A DNA stretch of 64,000 nt from Rhizobium sp. CC-YZS058 (GTDB taxonomy: Bacteria > Pseudomonadota > Alphaproteobacteria > Rhizobiales > Rhizobiaceae): assembly GCF_034720595.1 (NCBI RefSeq), contig NZ_JAYESJ010000001.1:436501-500500 (forward strand), in the 5' to 3' direction. Positions 18,161 to 26,081 of the stretch are shown piece after piece. Numbering within the stretch: position 1 is the first letter of the stretch; the number at the start of each line of letters is the position of its first letter. The position numbers were made by a program, and so were the translations under genes. The notes under the pieces were generated by a model that searched no databases, was not told the DNA's origin, and saw only the letters and a list, made by a program, of their open reading frames with translations.

Positions 18161-19021
18161 ATGTTCGACGCGAAGAAGTTGCTGGATCAGTTTCTTGGAT
18201 CCCAGGGATTGTCCGGAAACCGGAATCCCGACGTCGCGCGTGACGGACGCCCGGCGTCCGGCGGCTTTTCCTCGGGCGGCGGCCTGGGTGGCGCGCTCGG
18301 CGGCGGCGGTCTCGGCGGCCTGGTCGGCAGCGTGCTCGGGGGCGGCTCCCTTTCCGACAAGGCCGGCCAACTGGGCTCGATCGCCCGCAGCAATCCGCTG
18401 AAGACCGGCGCGCTCGCCGCCGTCCTGCTCGGCTCCGGCAAGGGGCGCGAGATCGCCGGCACGGCGCTCAAGCTCGGGGGCCTCGCGGTTATCGCCGGCC
18501 TCGGCTACCAGGCCTACAAGAACTATCAGTCCGGCCAGAAGCCCGGCGCCGGATTTTCCGGCGCGGCGCCCGAGGTGACAGTTCCACCGGACGAGTCCGG
18601 CTTCAGCATCGCGCCGGGCGTCATCCGCAATGATTTCGTGCTCGTGCTCATCCGCGCCATGATCGCCGCTGCGCGCGCCGATGGCCATATCGACGAGGCC
18701 GAACGCGCCCACATCATGGAGCGGGTCGGCGAAAGCGGGCTGGATGAGGAGGCGGAGGCCTTCCTGCGTCAGGAGCTGGCGAGCCCGGTCGATCTCGACG
18801 GCATCATCGCTGCTGCGCGGACCGAGGAGGAAAAGGTCGAGCTCTACACTGCCTCCCGCCTGACGATCGACCCCGATACGCGCACCGAGCGCGGCTATCT
18901 CGATCTGCTCGCCGGGCGGCTTGGTCTCGACGACAGGCTGGTCGACCATATCGAAGCCACCGTCTCGGCCGCCAAGGTCCCGGCCGGCAGCCAGCAGGCG
19001 CCCTCCGCCTCGGTCATCTAG
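18161..19021 (+). CDS. DUF533 / TerB-like inner-membrane-associated protein
   Basis: 286 residues. After FDAKKLLDQFLGSQ comes a Gly-rich stretch (about 35-65), one likely membrane segment around LGGLAVIAGLGYQAYKNY, then a C-terminal TerB-like helical domain beginning FVLVLIRAMIAAARADGHID with acidic metal-binding-type residues. This matches the YebE/DUF533 family, whose function is unknown. The start is ATG 18161; the frame is open from 18098 but that part is not conserved-looking. A 9-bp hairpin follows the gene. Confidence 0.85.
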   Translation: MFDAKKLLDQFLGSQGLSGNRNPDVARDGRPASGGFSSGGGLGGALGGGGLGGLVGSVLGGGSLSDKAGQLGSIARSNPLKTGALAAVLLGSGKGREIAGTALKLGGLAVIAGLGYQAYKNYQSGQKPGAGFSGAAPEVTVPPDESGFSIAPGVIRNDFVLVLIRAMIAAARADGHIDEAERAHIMERVGESGLDEEAEAFLRQELASPVDLDGIIAAARTEEEKVELYTASRLTIDPDTRTERGYLDLLAGRLGLDDRLVDHIEATVSAAKVPAGSQQAPSASVI

Positions 19022-19033
19022 CCGGCGCGTCCT

Positions 19034-19060
19034 TCACCGGCCTCGCATCGGGGCCGGTGA
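19034..19060 (+). terminator. Hairpin after the DUF533 gene
   Basis: TCACCGGCC (19034-19042) and GGCCGGTGA (19052-19060) pair perfectly around a 9-base loop, 13 bases after the stop. There is no T-run. Confidence 0.5.
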
Positions 19061-19161
19061 TGGAGCGATCACCAGTTTGCATTTGTGGTGAACCGGAACT
19101 TCGCCTAAGCCAGAGGAAACGGGGCCTGATGGCCCCGCGACGAGGGGCTGAGGAGAACATC

Positions 19162-19857
19162 ATGCGCGATCTGACCACCTGGGCCGGCTGTCCGGCGCCG
19201 CAGCCGGTCAGGCTCGAAGGCGCGCGGCTCGTGCTCGAACCCTATGCCCATGATGCGCATCTGCAGCCGCTCTGGGACGCGTTCGGCGGGCCTGCCGTCA
19301 ATGATCTGCTCAAATATTTCCCGCAGGCGCACTTCGCCGATGCGCAGGCCTTCGGCGCCTGGCTGGACGCTGCGCAGGCAAGCCTCATCACGCTCGTGGC
19401 GCGCGAGAAGGGAAGCGGTGCCGTGGTCGGCATGGCGAGCTTCATGCGGCCGGACCCTGCCAATGGCGTCATCGAGGTAGGGTCCGTGGCGCATGGCGCG
19501 GCCATGGCGCGATCGCCCCTGTCGACCGAGCTTCACTACCTCATGGCCCGCCATGTTTTCGACGATCTCGGCTATCGTCGCTACGAGTGGAAGTGCCACA
19601 ATGAAAACGGGCCGAGCAAGGTGGCGGCGGCGCGGCTGGGCTTCACCTTCGAAGGCGTCTTCCGCCAGCACATGGTCTCCAAGGGCGCCAACCGCGATAC
19701 GGCCTGGTTCTCGATGATCGACGGTGAATGGCCGCGTCTGAAGGCAGCCTTCGAAGCCTGGCTCGCGCCGGAGAACTTCGATGCCGAGGGACGTCAGCAC
19801 CGCCGCCTGGAAGCCATCCGGTCCAGGCTGGACGGGGCAGGGGAGGCGCGGTCGTGA
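19162..19857 (+). CDS. GNAT family acetyltransferase (RimJ/RimL type)
   Basis: 231 residues. The RimJ/RimL-like features are the N-terminal RLEGARLVLEPYA, the central VGMASFMRPDPANGVIEVG, and RRYEWKCHNENGPSKVAA followed by RLGFTFEGVFRQHM, which contains the acetyl-CoA-binding and product-release region. Such proteins acetylate protein N-termini, amino sugars or small amines. The start is ATG 19162, preceded by GAGGAGAAC; the frame is open from 19057 but this region looks untranslated. Its stop overlaps the GTG of the small membrane protein gene. Confidence 0.88.
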   Translation: MRDLTTWAGCPAPQPVRLEGARLVLEPYAHDAHLQPLWDAFGGPAVNDLLKYFPQAHFADAQAFGAWLDAAQASLITLVAREKGSGAVVGMASFMRPDPANGVIEVGSVAHGAAMARSPLSTELHYLMARHVFDDLGYRRYEWKCHNENGPSKVAAARLGFTFEGVFRQHMVSKGANRDTAWFSMIDGEWPRLKAAFEAWLAPENFDAEGRQHRRLEAIRSRLDGAGEARS

Positions 19858-20060
19858 CGCCGAAGGACCGCAATGCGGCCATTGCCGCAGCCATCATCCT
19901 GATCCTGTTCGCCCTTGGGCTGCTCTTCCTGCCGACGGTCGTGCTCTTTCTCGGCCAGACCTCGCCGCTGCTTGCCGCCACCGCGGGCGGATTGTTCATT
20001 CTCGGGTTCTTCGTGATCTTCTGGCTGCGGGCGCGCTATCAGCGCCGGCATCCGGATTGA
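19854..20060 (+). CDS. Small two-helix membrane protein of unknown function
   Basis: 68 residues starting from a GTG that overlaps the acetyltransferase stop (GTGA), with GGGGAGGCG as ribosome-binding site. Two hydrophobic helices are evident (IAAAIILILFALGLLFLP and LAATAGGLFILGFFVIFWL), ending in a basic tail RARYQRRHPD that would lie on the cytosolic side. No family is recognised. The translational coupling argues that it is real, and its stop abuts that of the convergent nickel/cobalt exporter gene. Confidence 0.7.
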   Translation: MTPKDRNAAIAAAIILILFALGLLFLPTVVLFLGQTSPLLAATAGGLFILGFFVIFWLRARYQRRHPD

Positions 20061-21119
20061 TCAGCCCTGGAGCGAGGCGCCGAGCAGCGCGAGCCCCAGA
20101 ACCAGCACCAGGAGCGCGCCAAAAATTTCGATCCCGTGCGTGACCCGCATTGCCGTGCCGGCGGACGAGGCATAGCGCACGGCGAGATCCTTTGCGGTGA
20201 CCGCCAGCGTTGCGAGCACGGAAACCGTGATGGCCGTGCCGACCGCCATGGCGAAGACCGACAGCACGCCGCCGAGATAGAGGCCGTTCAACAGCGCGAA
20301 GCTGAGAACGATCAGCGCGCCGGAACAGGGCCGCAGGCCAACGGCAAGCACGGCCGACCAGGCCTCCCGCCAGTCGAACCGCTCGGCCCGCAGGAGCGCC
20401 GGATCGGGCGCATGCGCATGGCCGCAGGTCGCGCAGACCTCGCCCGCGGCATGGGCATGGCCGTGATGATGGTCGTGGCCATGGTGAGAATGGCCATGGT
20501 GGGAATGGGCGTGATCGTGATGCAGCGGGAGCCCGGGACCGCCGGCCAGCGCCAGCGCCTCGCTTTGCGCCGGGCGAGCCGCAGCGAGCGCCCGCAGCTT
20601 GCGCACGAGAAGATAGGCGCCGAAGGCGGCCACCAGCGCGAAGCTGACCCGTTCGAGGAAGGTGGTGGCCTGCGTCATCGAGATCGACGAGCCACGCAGC
20701 ACCAGATAGGCCGCGCCGACCAGGAGAATGGCGACCACGCCCTGCAGCATCGAGGACAGGAAGGAGAGCAGCACGCCGCGCTTCAGCTCCGTCTCGTTGG
20801 CGATCATGTAGGAAGAAATGACCGCCTTGCCGTGGCCGGGCCCGGCGGCGTGGAACACGCCATAGGCAAAGGAGAGGCCGATCAGCGACCAGAGATGCCA
20901 GGGATTGTCGCGCATGCCCTTCAGGGCGCCGGTCAGCGTGCGGTAGAAGCCCTGCTGCTCCATGTTGATCCAGGCAAAGAGCGGGCCGAGAGGCCCGCCG
21001 ATCCTAAAACCCGGCTCGGCCGTGCCGATGCCGAGCGGCGATTGTGCATGGGCGGCGAGTGCCGTTCCGAGAAGCAGGATGAGAGCGAATGCCGCCGGCG
21101 CTTTCACCCGGCTCAGCAT
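20061..21119 (-). CDS. NicO/RcnA-family nickel-cobalt exporter with His-rich loop
   Basis: 352 residues, inner membrane. An N-terminal signal-like segment (ALILLLGTALAAHAQ) is followed by about six transmembrane helices. The NicO signature HAAGPGHGKAVISSY lies at 90-104, and a long His/Asp loop (dense HDH, HGH and HHH clusters, about 200-235) ends in a CATCGHAHA site. This fits Ni/Co/Zn efflux or uptake proteins of the NicO superfamily. It overlaps the DUF1007 gene by seven bases, a common pairing in Rhizobiales, and could serve zinc as well as nickel. Confidence 0.9.
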   Translation of the reverse strand: MLSRVKAPAAFALILLLGTALAAHAQSPLGIGTAEPGFRIGGPLGPLFAWINMEQQGFYRTLTGALKGMRDNPWHLWSLIGLSFAYGVFHAAGPGHGKAVISSYMIANETELKRGVLLSFLSSMLQGVVAILLVGAAYLVLRGSSISMTQATTFLERVSFALVAAFGAYLLVRKLRALAAARPAQSEALALAGGPGLPLHHDHAHSHHGHSHHGHDHHHGHAHAAGEVCATCGHAHAPDPALLRAERFDWREAWSAVLAVGLRPCSGALIVLSFALLNGLYLGGVLSVFAMAVGTAITVSVLATLAVTAKDLAVRYASSAGTAMRVTHGIEIFGALLVLVLGLALLGASLQG

Positions 21120-21754
21120 GTGAACTCGATCCGGGTGGCAAATAGCTTCGACATGTCGGTCCCCGTCGGATCGTTGAAGAAGGCGTCGGTCAGGCTCGAC
21201 TGGTTCTGGGCGATCACCTCGTCCGGGTCCGGCCGCACCACCTTGTGGCTGCAGGCGCTGAGGCCGTTGCCGACCACCGCAAGGTCGCCATCGGTCGGGA
21301 AATCGATCGCGGTGTAGAGCGTGGGGTCATAGACGCCGAAGGAGAGCCGGCCCTTGAGCGGCAGCGGCTCTGCCGGTTTGGCGGCAAAGATCAGCAGCAG
21401 CTGGTTGTCCTTGAAGTCGGCCGTGATCTCCGACGGTTTGGCAACCTTCACCTGTTTTCCGTTGTCGGAGATCGTCGTGTAGTAATTGTATTCCGCCAGC
21501 GAGTCCAAGACCGTCTGGCCGACTTCGGCCAGTTCGTCCGGGTCCAGCGTGCCGTTGGAATTCTTGTCGAAGTCCAGGAGCACGCTTGCGGAAAACAGGT
21601 CGTCGAAGCGCCAGACATTGCGCAGCTCGGTCACCGTGGCACTGTCGTCGGAGACGATCTCCAGCCGCGCTTCGGCAAAGATATGCGGATGGGCGAGGGC
21701 CGGAAGCGGCAGAAGTGACAGGGCAGCCGCCAGGGCAAAACGCGACGCGGTCAT
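21113..21754 (-). CDS. DUF1007 family periplasmic protein
   Basis: 213 residues with a Sec signal peptide (FALAAALSLLPLPALA) and a mature N-terminus HPHIFAEARLEI that may bind metal at its exposed histidines. The central DFDKNSNGTLDPDEL looks like an EF-hand-type acidic loop. DUF1007 proteins nearly always sit beside NicO transporters and are thought to help periplasmic metal delivery; no biochemistry is known to me. The start is ATG 21754; the upstream open frame to 21871 lacks conservation. Read first in the two-gene operon. Confidence 0.87.
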   Translation of the reverse strand: MTASRFALAAALSLLPLPALAHPHIFAEARLEIVSDDSATVTELRNVWRFDDLFSASVLLDFDKNSNGTLDPDELAEVGQTVLDSLAEYNYYTTISDNGKQVKVAKPSEITADFKDNQLLLIFAAKPAEPLPLKGRLSFGVYDPTLYTAIDFPTDGDLAVVGNGLSACSHKVVRPDPDEVIAQNQSSLTDAFFNDPTGTDMSKLFATRIEFTC

Positions 21755-21843
21755 GAGCGAGGAATCCTTGGTCGGGCCGAAAGGCGACGATCGCGCTTTT
21801 CGAGCGAAAATGGGACGGAATTGGGACCGTTCATTCCACCGGT

Positions 21844-22743
21844 CTAGCGCTCCGCCCTTTTGCGAAACCATCCATGCAGGAAGTCGACGAAGGTGCGGAC
21901 CTTGGCGGGCAGATAGCGCCGGTGCGGATAGATGGCATAGATGCCACGGTCGCGCGGGGTGAAGGCATCGAAGAGCGGCACGAGGATTCCCGCCTCGATC
22001 TTCGCCCGGGCGATGAAATCCGGCAGGCCGGTGACGCCGAGCCCGGCTTCCGCCGCCCGCAGCGCAGCCAGCGGGCTGTTCACCTCGATCGGACCGCTAA
22101 CCGGCACGGAAAACCCCTGGCCCTCGCCATCAACGAACCGCCAATTGCTGTAGGAACGGCCGTTGGTATCCAGAATGCAGGGCACGCGCGCAAGATCGGA
22201 GGGATGGGCAAAGGGGCCGTAGCGGGCGAGATAGGCGGGTGTCGCGCAGAACCGAATGTCGAAATCGTCGAGCTTGCGGGCAATCAGCGTCGAATCCTCG
22301 AGCTTGGTGATGCGGATCGCGACATCGAAACCCTCTTCGACCAGATCGACGAAGCGGTCGTCCGAGATGATCTCCAGAGACATGTCGGGATGGGCCAGCG
22401 TGAAATCGATCAGCGATTGCCCGATCTCGGCATCGACGAAGGTGCGCGGGACCGAGATGCGCAGACGACCCTTGAGGTCGGCATTGCCGGCCCGCACAAG
22501 ATCGGCGAGATTGTCGATCTCCTTGAGAATGTCGGAGGCGGTGCGGTAATAGAGGTGGCCGGCTTCGGTCAGAGAGAACTGTCGCGTGGTGCGGTTCAGA
22601 AGCAGCGCTCCCAGCTCGTCCTCCAACTCGCGCACATATTTGGAAAGCAGTGCCTTGGAGCGGCCGACCCGCCGTCCGGCGGCCGAAAAGCCTTCCGCAT
22701 CCACCACATCGATAAAGGCCCGGATCCGGGTCAACGTGTCCAT
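21844..22743 (-). CDS. LysR family transcriptional regulator
   Basis: 299 residues, normal LTTR length. N-terminal winged helix MDTLTRIRAFIDVVDAEGF with SAAGRRVGRSKALLSKYVRELE as the helix-turn-helix, then the linker and effector-binding domain (RLRISVPRTFVDAEIGQSLI). It belongs to the group like DmlR/AaeR that regulate aromatic- or organic-acid genes. The target is unclear: downstream is the DUF1007/NicO pair on the same strand, while the divergent gene 754 bases away is ornithine decarboxylase, which has its own structured leader. Confidence 0.93.
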   Translation of the reverse strand: MDTLTRIRAFIDVVDAEGFSAAGRRVGRSKALLSKYVRELEDELGALLLNRTTRQFSLTEAGHLYYRTASDILKEIDNLADLVRAGNADLKGRLRISVPRTFVDAEIGQSLIDFTLAHPDMSLEIISDDRFVDLVEEGFDVAIRITKLEDSTLIARKLDDFDIRFCATPAYLARYGPFAHPSDLARVPCILDTNGRSYSNWRFVDGEGQGFSVPVSGPIEVNSPLAALRAAEAGLGVTGLPDFIARAKIEAGILVPLFDAFTPRDRGIYAIYPHRRYLPAKVRTFVDFLHGWFRKRAER

Positions 22744-23000
22744 GCTCGCCCCTCGCGCCGCGGCGACGCATCGCTGCCCGCCCGCCGATCCCTACCCCTC
22801 CACAAACATCAACCGCCCGCTCTTCGCAAGCGGGAGGTGACATCGCGTCAGTCAATCATTGCTGCAAAAGAGGGGCTCAATCAGCCTCAGGACATGCAAG
22901 GCAAGCCAACGTCGGCAGGCAGCAATGATACCCTTGAATGGCGCAGAGGACAGGCCTCTCTCGACTTGCTAAAAAATTCGCGCGCACCCGCAAAAACCGC
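22744..23000. other. Intergenic region between the LysR gene and odc
   Basis: About 257 bases of divergent promoter region without a convincing gene. It holds a small CCCGC/GCGGG hairpin and a 36-codon open frame (about 22894-23004) of no recognisable family. The base composition becomes more AT-rich towards 23000, where the odc promoter is expected. Confidence 0.4.
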
Positions 23001-23028
23001 TTGATTACGACAGTGATTTTTCTTACCT
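23001..23028 (+). promoter_or_regulatory. odc: Candidate promoter for the odc leader
   Basis: TTGATT (23001-23006), 16 bases, TTACCT (23023-23028) in a locally AT-rich patch, just before the structured leader. The -10 is weak. Confidence 0.35.
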
Positions 23029-23030
23029 AC

Positions 23031-23497
23031 CCCTTGCCCAAAGTCGCACGTGCCTGTGGGTGTCCGCCGATCCCTCGTTTGGTGAGGAAATCGGTAAGGT
23101 ACCTGGACCTAACCGCTCCAGTCGCTCTTCCGGCCAACCGGAATTGCGAGGACATCTTGAAGCAACGACGGTGCGGGCCTTTTTGTTCTCTGCCGGCTTT
23201 CCATCAGCCGGGGTTACTGAAGAGGCACACCTTCATTGCCGGACGTGCGGTCGGGTCCCCCCTCCAATCCATGGCAGACAAAGCCGGATGAAAGCCTTGG
23301 CAGGCTTCGTCCAACCACCGCGCTGTACAGGCGCATGTAAGGATTCCGGGGTCTCCACCGGCTGGTCTCCTGCATGGTCCCGTACGCCCTTTGTCCTTCA
23401 CCGGTTCGGTGAAGTCTTTCGCGTCTCCGTCGCTTCGTGCGTCGGGGTCTTGTGGCCCTCTGCCTTGCGGCGGAGCCTAAAGGATTGGGGAACGACC
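23031..23497 (+). promoter_or_regulatory. Long structured leader of ornithine decarboxylase (speF-type RNA candidate)
   Basis: About 465 bases with non-coding character but many stems, such as TTCCGG-CCAA-CCGGAA (near 23131), AAGCC-TTGGC-AGGCTT (near 23294) and CTTCACCG-GTT-CGGTGAAG (near 23397). It directly precedes ornithine decarboxylase. Corbino and colleagues described a conserved alphaproteobacterial cis-regulatory RNA (speF, Rfam) at this place, and the 5' part around TGTCCGCCGATCCCTCG looks like what I recall of it. The frame of odc stays open back to 23060, which could mislead gene callers into a 523-residue protein. Confidence 0.6.
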
Positions 23498-24631
23498 ATG
23501 ACGACTGCCCGCATCACCGAATTTCTGAACACCCGCCGTCCGGAAGGTCCCTGCCTCGTCGTGGATCTCGATGTCGTGCGCGACAATTTCAAGGCCTTCC
23601 GCCATGCTCTGCCGGACAGCGCCATCTACTATGCCGTCAAGGCCAACCCGGCGCCGGAAGTGCTGCGCCTGCTCGCCGGTCTCGGCTCCAACTTCGATTG
23701 CGCGTCCGTCGCCGAAATCGAAATGGCGCTCGATGCCGGTGCCACCGCCCGCCGCATCTCCTTCGGCAACACGATCAAGAAGGAGCGGGACGTCGCGCGC
23801 GCCTACGCGCTCGGCGTCAATCTCTTCGCGGTCGACAGCCATGAGGAAGTCGAGAAGATCGCCCGTGCCGCCCCCGGTGCCCGCGTCTTCTGCCGCGTGC
23901 TGACGGATGGCGAGGGTGCGGAATGGCCACTGTCGCGCAAGTTCGGCTGCGTGCCGCAGATGGCCGTCGACGTGCTGGTCTATGCCCATCAGCTGGGCCT
24001 CGTCTCCTACGGCGTGTCCTTCCATGTCGGCTCGCAGATGACGAAGGTCGACGCCTGGGATTCGGCACTCGCCGATGCCAAGCGCGTCTTCGTGCAGCTC
24101 GCCAAGCAGGGCATCGAGCTCAAGATGGTCAATATGGGCGGGGGCTTCCCGACCAAGTACCTGCGCGACGTTCCCTCTGCCGAAGCCTATGGCAAGGCAA
24201 TCTTCGGGAGCCTGCGCAAGCACTTCGGCAACCAGCTGCCGGAGACCATCATCGAGCCCGGCCGCGGCATGGTCGGCAATGCCGGCGTGATCAAGGCGGA
24301 AGTCGTGCTGATTTCCAAGAAGTCGGACAACGACAACCACCGCTGGGTCTTCCTCGACATCGGCAAGTTCGGCGGTCTCGCCGAGACGATGGATGAGGCG
24401 ATCCGCTACCCGATCCGCACCGCGCATGATGGCGATGCGATGGAGCCCTGCGTGCTCGCCGGCCCGACCTGTGATTCGGCCGACGTGCTGTATGAGAAGA
24501 ACATGTACCCGCTGCCGCTCTCGCTTTCGATCGGCGACGAAGTTCTGATCGAGGGCACCGGTGCCTACACGACGACCTATTCGGCCGTCGCCTTCAACGG
24601 CTTCGAGCCGCTCAAGGCCTACGTCATCTGA
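23498..24631 (+). CDS. odc: Ornithine decarboxylase, fold type III PLP enzyme
   Basis: Decarboxylates L-ornithine to putrescine (some relatives also use lysine), feeding homospermidine/spermidine synthesis. 377 residues. The PLP Lys is Lys48 in YYAVKANPAP; the phosphate-binding GGGFPTKY and EPGRGMVG, and the dimer-interface Cys region GPTCDSAD with the terminal GAYTTTYSAVAFNGF are all in place. The start is ATG 23498, giving an N-terminus TTARITEFLNTRRP as in eukaryotic-type bacterial ODCs. Expression is probably controlled by the long leader RNA. Confidence 0.94.
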   Translation: MTTARITEFLNTRRPEGPCLVVDLDVVRDNFKAFRHALPDSAIYYAVKANPAPEVLRLLAGLGSNFDCASVAEIEMALDAGATARRISFGNTIKKERDVARAYALGVNLFAVDSHEEVEKIARAAPGARVFCRVLTDGEGAEWPLSRKFGCVPQMAVDVLVYAHQLGLVSYGVSFHVGSQMTKVDAWDSALADAKRVFVQLAKQGIELKMVNMGGGFPTKYLRDVPSAEAYGKAIFGSLRKHFGNQLPETIIEPGRGMVGNAGVIKAEVVLISKKSDNDNHRWVFLDIGKFGGLAETMDEAIRYPIRTAHDGDAMEPCVLAGPTCDSADVLYEKNMYPLPLSLSIGDEVLIEGTGAYTTTYSAVAFNGFEPLKAYVI

Positions 24632-24638
24632 CGATCTC

Positions 24639-24661
24639 GCGGCTCCCGGATCGGGAGCCGC
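24639..24661 (+). terminator. Hairpin after odc
   Basis: GCGGCTCCCG (24639-24648) and CGGGAGCCGC (24652-24661) pair perfectly over a 3-base loop, eight bases after the odc stop. No T-run follows, so the GNAT gene 60 bases on may still be read through. Confidence 0.55.
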
Positions 24662-24720
24662 CCCACCCATCGCTTCAATCGTCGCCGTCTGAAACGGTTT
24701 TGAGTTCGGGAGGCCGTGCC

Positions 24721-25311
24721 ATGGCCGCTGTTCTTGAGTCTGTCCGCGCCTTCTTCGCGCAGTCCACCTTCACCATCGACGCCGAGAATGCCGGCGATGT
24801 CGTGGCGCGCGAGCGCCTGCTCGATCGTGCCATGGGTCCGAACCGCCGTCGCAAGTCCTCGGAAGCGCTGCGTCGCGGCCGCGTTCCTGCCGAAGGCCTG
24901 GCGCTGGTGGCCCGCGACGACGCCGGCCATGTGATCGGCAGCGTGCGCCTCTGGAACGTCGATGCCGGCATCGACGCGGAAGGGCGCGGCGTTCCGGCCT
25001 TGCTGCTCGGGCCACTGGCGGTCGATCAGGCGCATGAGGGCAAGGGCATCGGCGGGCAGCTGATGCGGGCGGCGATCGCCGAGGCGTGCCGTCGCGGCCA
25101 CGGTGCGATCCTGCTGGTCGGCGATGCGCCCTATTACGAGCGCTTCGGCTTCTTTGCCCACAAGACCTGCCACTTGGTCATGCCGGGTCCGTTCGAGCGG
25201 GCGCGCTTTCTGGCGCTCGAGCTCAAGGCAGGCTGGCTCGACGGGGCGGCCGGCATGCTGACGCCGACCGGCGCCAAGCTCTCCCACGCCCCGGCGCGCC
25301 GCGCGGCTTGA
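24721..25311 (+). CDS. GNAT family N-acetyltransferase
   Basis: 196 residues, of the YhbS-like group (COG3153). The acetyl-CoA loop is seen in LLGPLAVDQAHEGKGIGGQLM, and the second half has GAILLVGDAPYYERFGF. The N-terminal RERLLDRAMGPNRRRKSSEALR is characteristic of a rhizobial group that commonly follows odc, so a polyamine-related acceptor is possible but unproven. The start is ATG 24721 with TCGGGAGGCC upstream; a TTG seven codons before is less likely. Confidence 0.88.
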   Translation: MAAVLESVRAFFAQSTFTIDAENAGDVVARERLLDRAMGPNRRRKSSEALRRGRVPAEGLALVARDDAGHVIGSVRLWNVDAGIDAEGRGVPALLLGPLAVDQAHEGKGIGGQLMRAAIAEACRRGHGAILLVGDAPYYERFGFFAHKTCHLVMPGPFERARFLALELKAGWLDGAAGMLTPTGAKLSHAPARRAA

Positions 25312-25328
25312 GGATCGACCCTTGCGAA

Positions 25329-25349
25329 TCCCGTCGGAGCCGGACGGGA
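25329..25349 (+). terminator. Hairpin after the GNAT gene
   Basis: TCCCGTC (25329-25335) and GACGGGA (25343-25349) are perfect 7-base arms with a 7-base loop, 17 bases after the stop. The remaining interval to 25553 holds no recognisable feature. Confidence 0.45.
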
Positions 25350-25553
25350 CTCGCTTCGCTCGCGCCAGGTTGACGCGGTTGCGCAGCGGCGATACAGCTC
25401 ATCCCAACGGGTGAAGAGCCCCCGCCGTCCGCGCGCCCCATAGCGTTGGTGAAGCCTCTTCGCGATCTCGCTCGATCCTTCCCTCGGCATGCGACCGATG
25501 GCAATGCGGACACCATGGGACAAGACGGCATGCCGATGCTGGAACGATCCCTG

Positions 25554-25997
25554 ATGTCGACACGACCCCTTCTTCCCTCTCTGCAAGCGCTGAAAGACCA
25601 GGCCAAGCGCCTGCGAACGGCCCTGAACGCCCGCGGCGGTACTCTTTCCCACGGGCATGCGCTCGAGCGCCTCGCCAAGCAATACGGGTTCCGCGACTGG
25701 AACACGCTTCACGCCGCGCTCCGCAACAGGCCGGATTTCGATCCTTACGCGCTCGGCAGCCGGGTACGCGGCTCCTATCTCGGCCAGCCCTTCGAAGGCC
25801 GGGTCATCGGCGTGCAGGCGGTCCTGTCCCGGCCCGATCTCCACCGGCTGGTGCTCGATTTCGACGAGCCGGTTGACGTGGTTCGCTTCGAAAGCTTCTC
25901 CGCCTTCCGCAAGCGGGTCACCTGCACGGTCGATGCGTCCGGCTGCAGCCCGGCCCGGACCTCCGACGGCCGGCCGCAGGTGGAATTGATGTGGTGA
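25554..25997 (+). CDS. Glyoxalase-related (Glyoxalase_8-like) small protein
   Basis: 147 residues. The N-terminal LQALKDQAKRLRTALNARG followed by LSHGHALERLAKQYGFRDWN resembles the helical glyoxalase-related domain often found in toxin-antitoxin or plasmid-associated proteins. The C-terminal half (YLGQPFEGRVIGVQAV ... FDEPVDVVRF) is a small beta-rich domain. The biochemical role is unknown. ATG 25554 (MSTRPLLPSL) is preferred; ATG 25536 is an alternative, and the farther upstream frame to 25446 looks non-coding. Confidence 0.7.
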   Translation: MSTRPLLPSLQALKDQAKRLRTALNARGGTLSHGHALERLAKQYGFRDWNTLHAALRNRPDFDPYALGSRVRGSYLGQPFEGRVIGVQAVLSRPDLHRLVLDFDEPVDVVRFESFSAFRKRVTCTVDASGCSPARTSDGRPQVELMW

Positions 25998-26015
25998 TGC
26001 CTGCCATCTCCTGCG

Positions 26016-26029
26016 TCACGTTGACGTGA
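26016..26029. promoter_or_regulatory. Perfect palindrome TCACGT-TG-ACGTGA upstream of the serine hydrolase
   Basis: Perfect 6-base arms around TG, followed by GCCGG, 53 bases before the serine hydrolase ATG. It matches the site at 18078 in 17 of 19 positions including the flank. A likely binding site of a dimeric regulator. Confidence 0.45.
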
Positions 26030-26081
26030 GCCGGCCGGTCTTCGTCTTGCTGGTCGGGAATGCGGCGCCTATCTCGCGGTC

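Noticed and set aside
22744..23000. LysR protein as the regulator of odc
   Set aside because: The genes are divergent, but the distance is 754 bases and odc has its own leader RNA; there is no specific evidence.
23060..23497. 146-codon N-terminal extension of ornithine decarboxylase
   Set aside because: Residues are unlike any decarboxylase and the DNA is a structured leader; normal ODC length starts at 23498.
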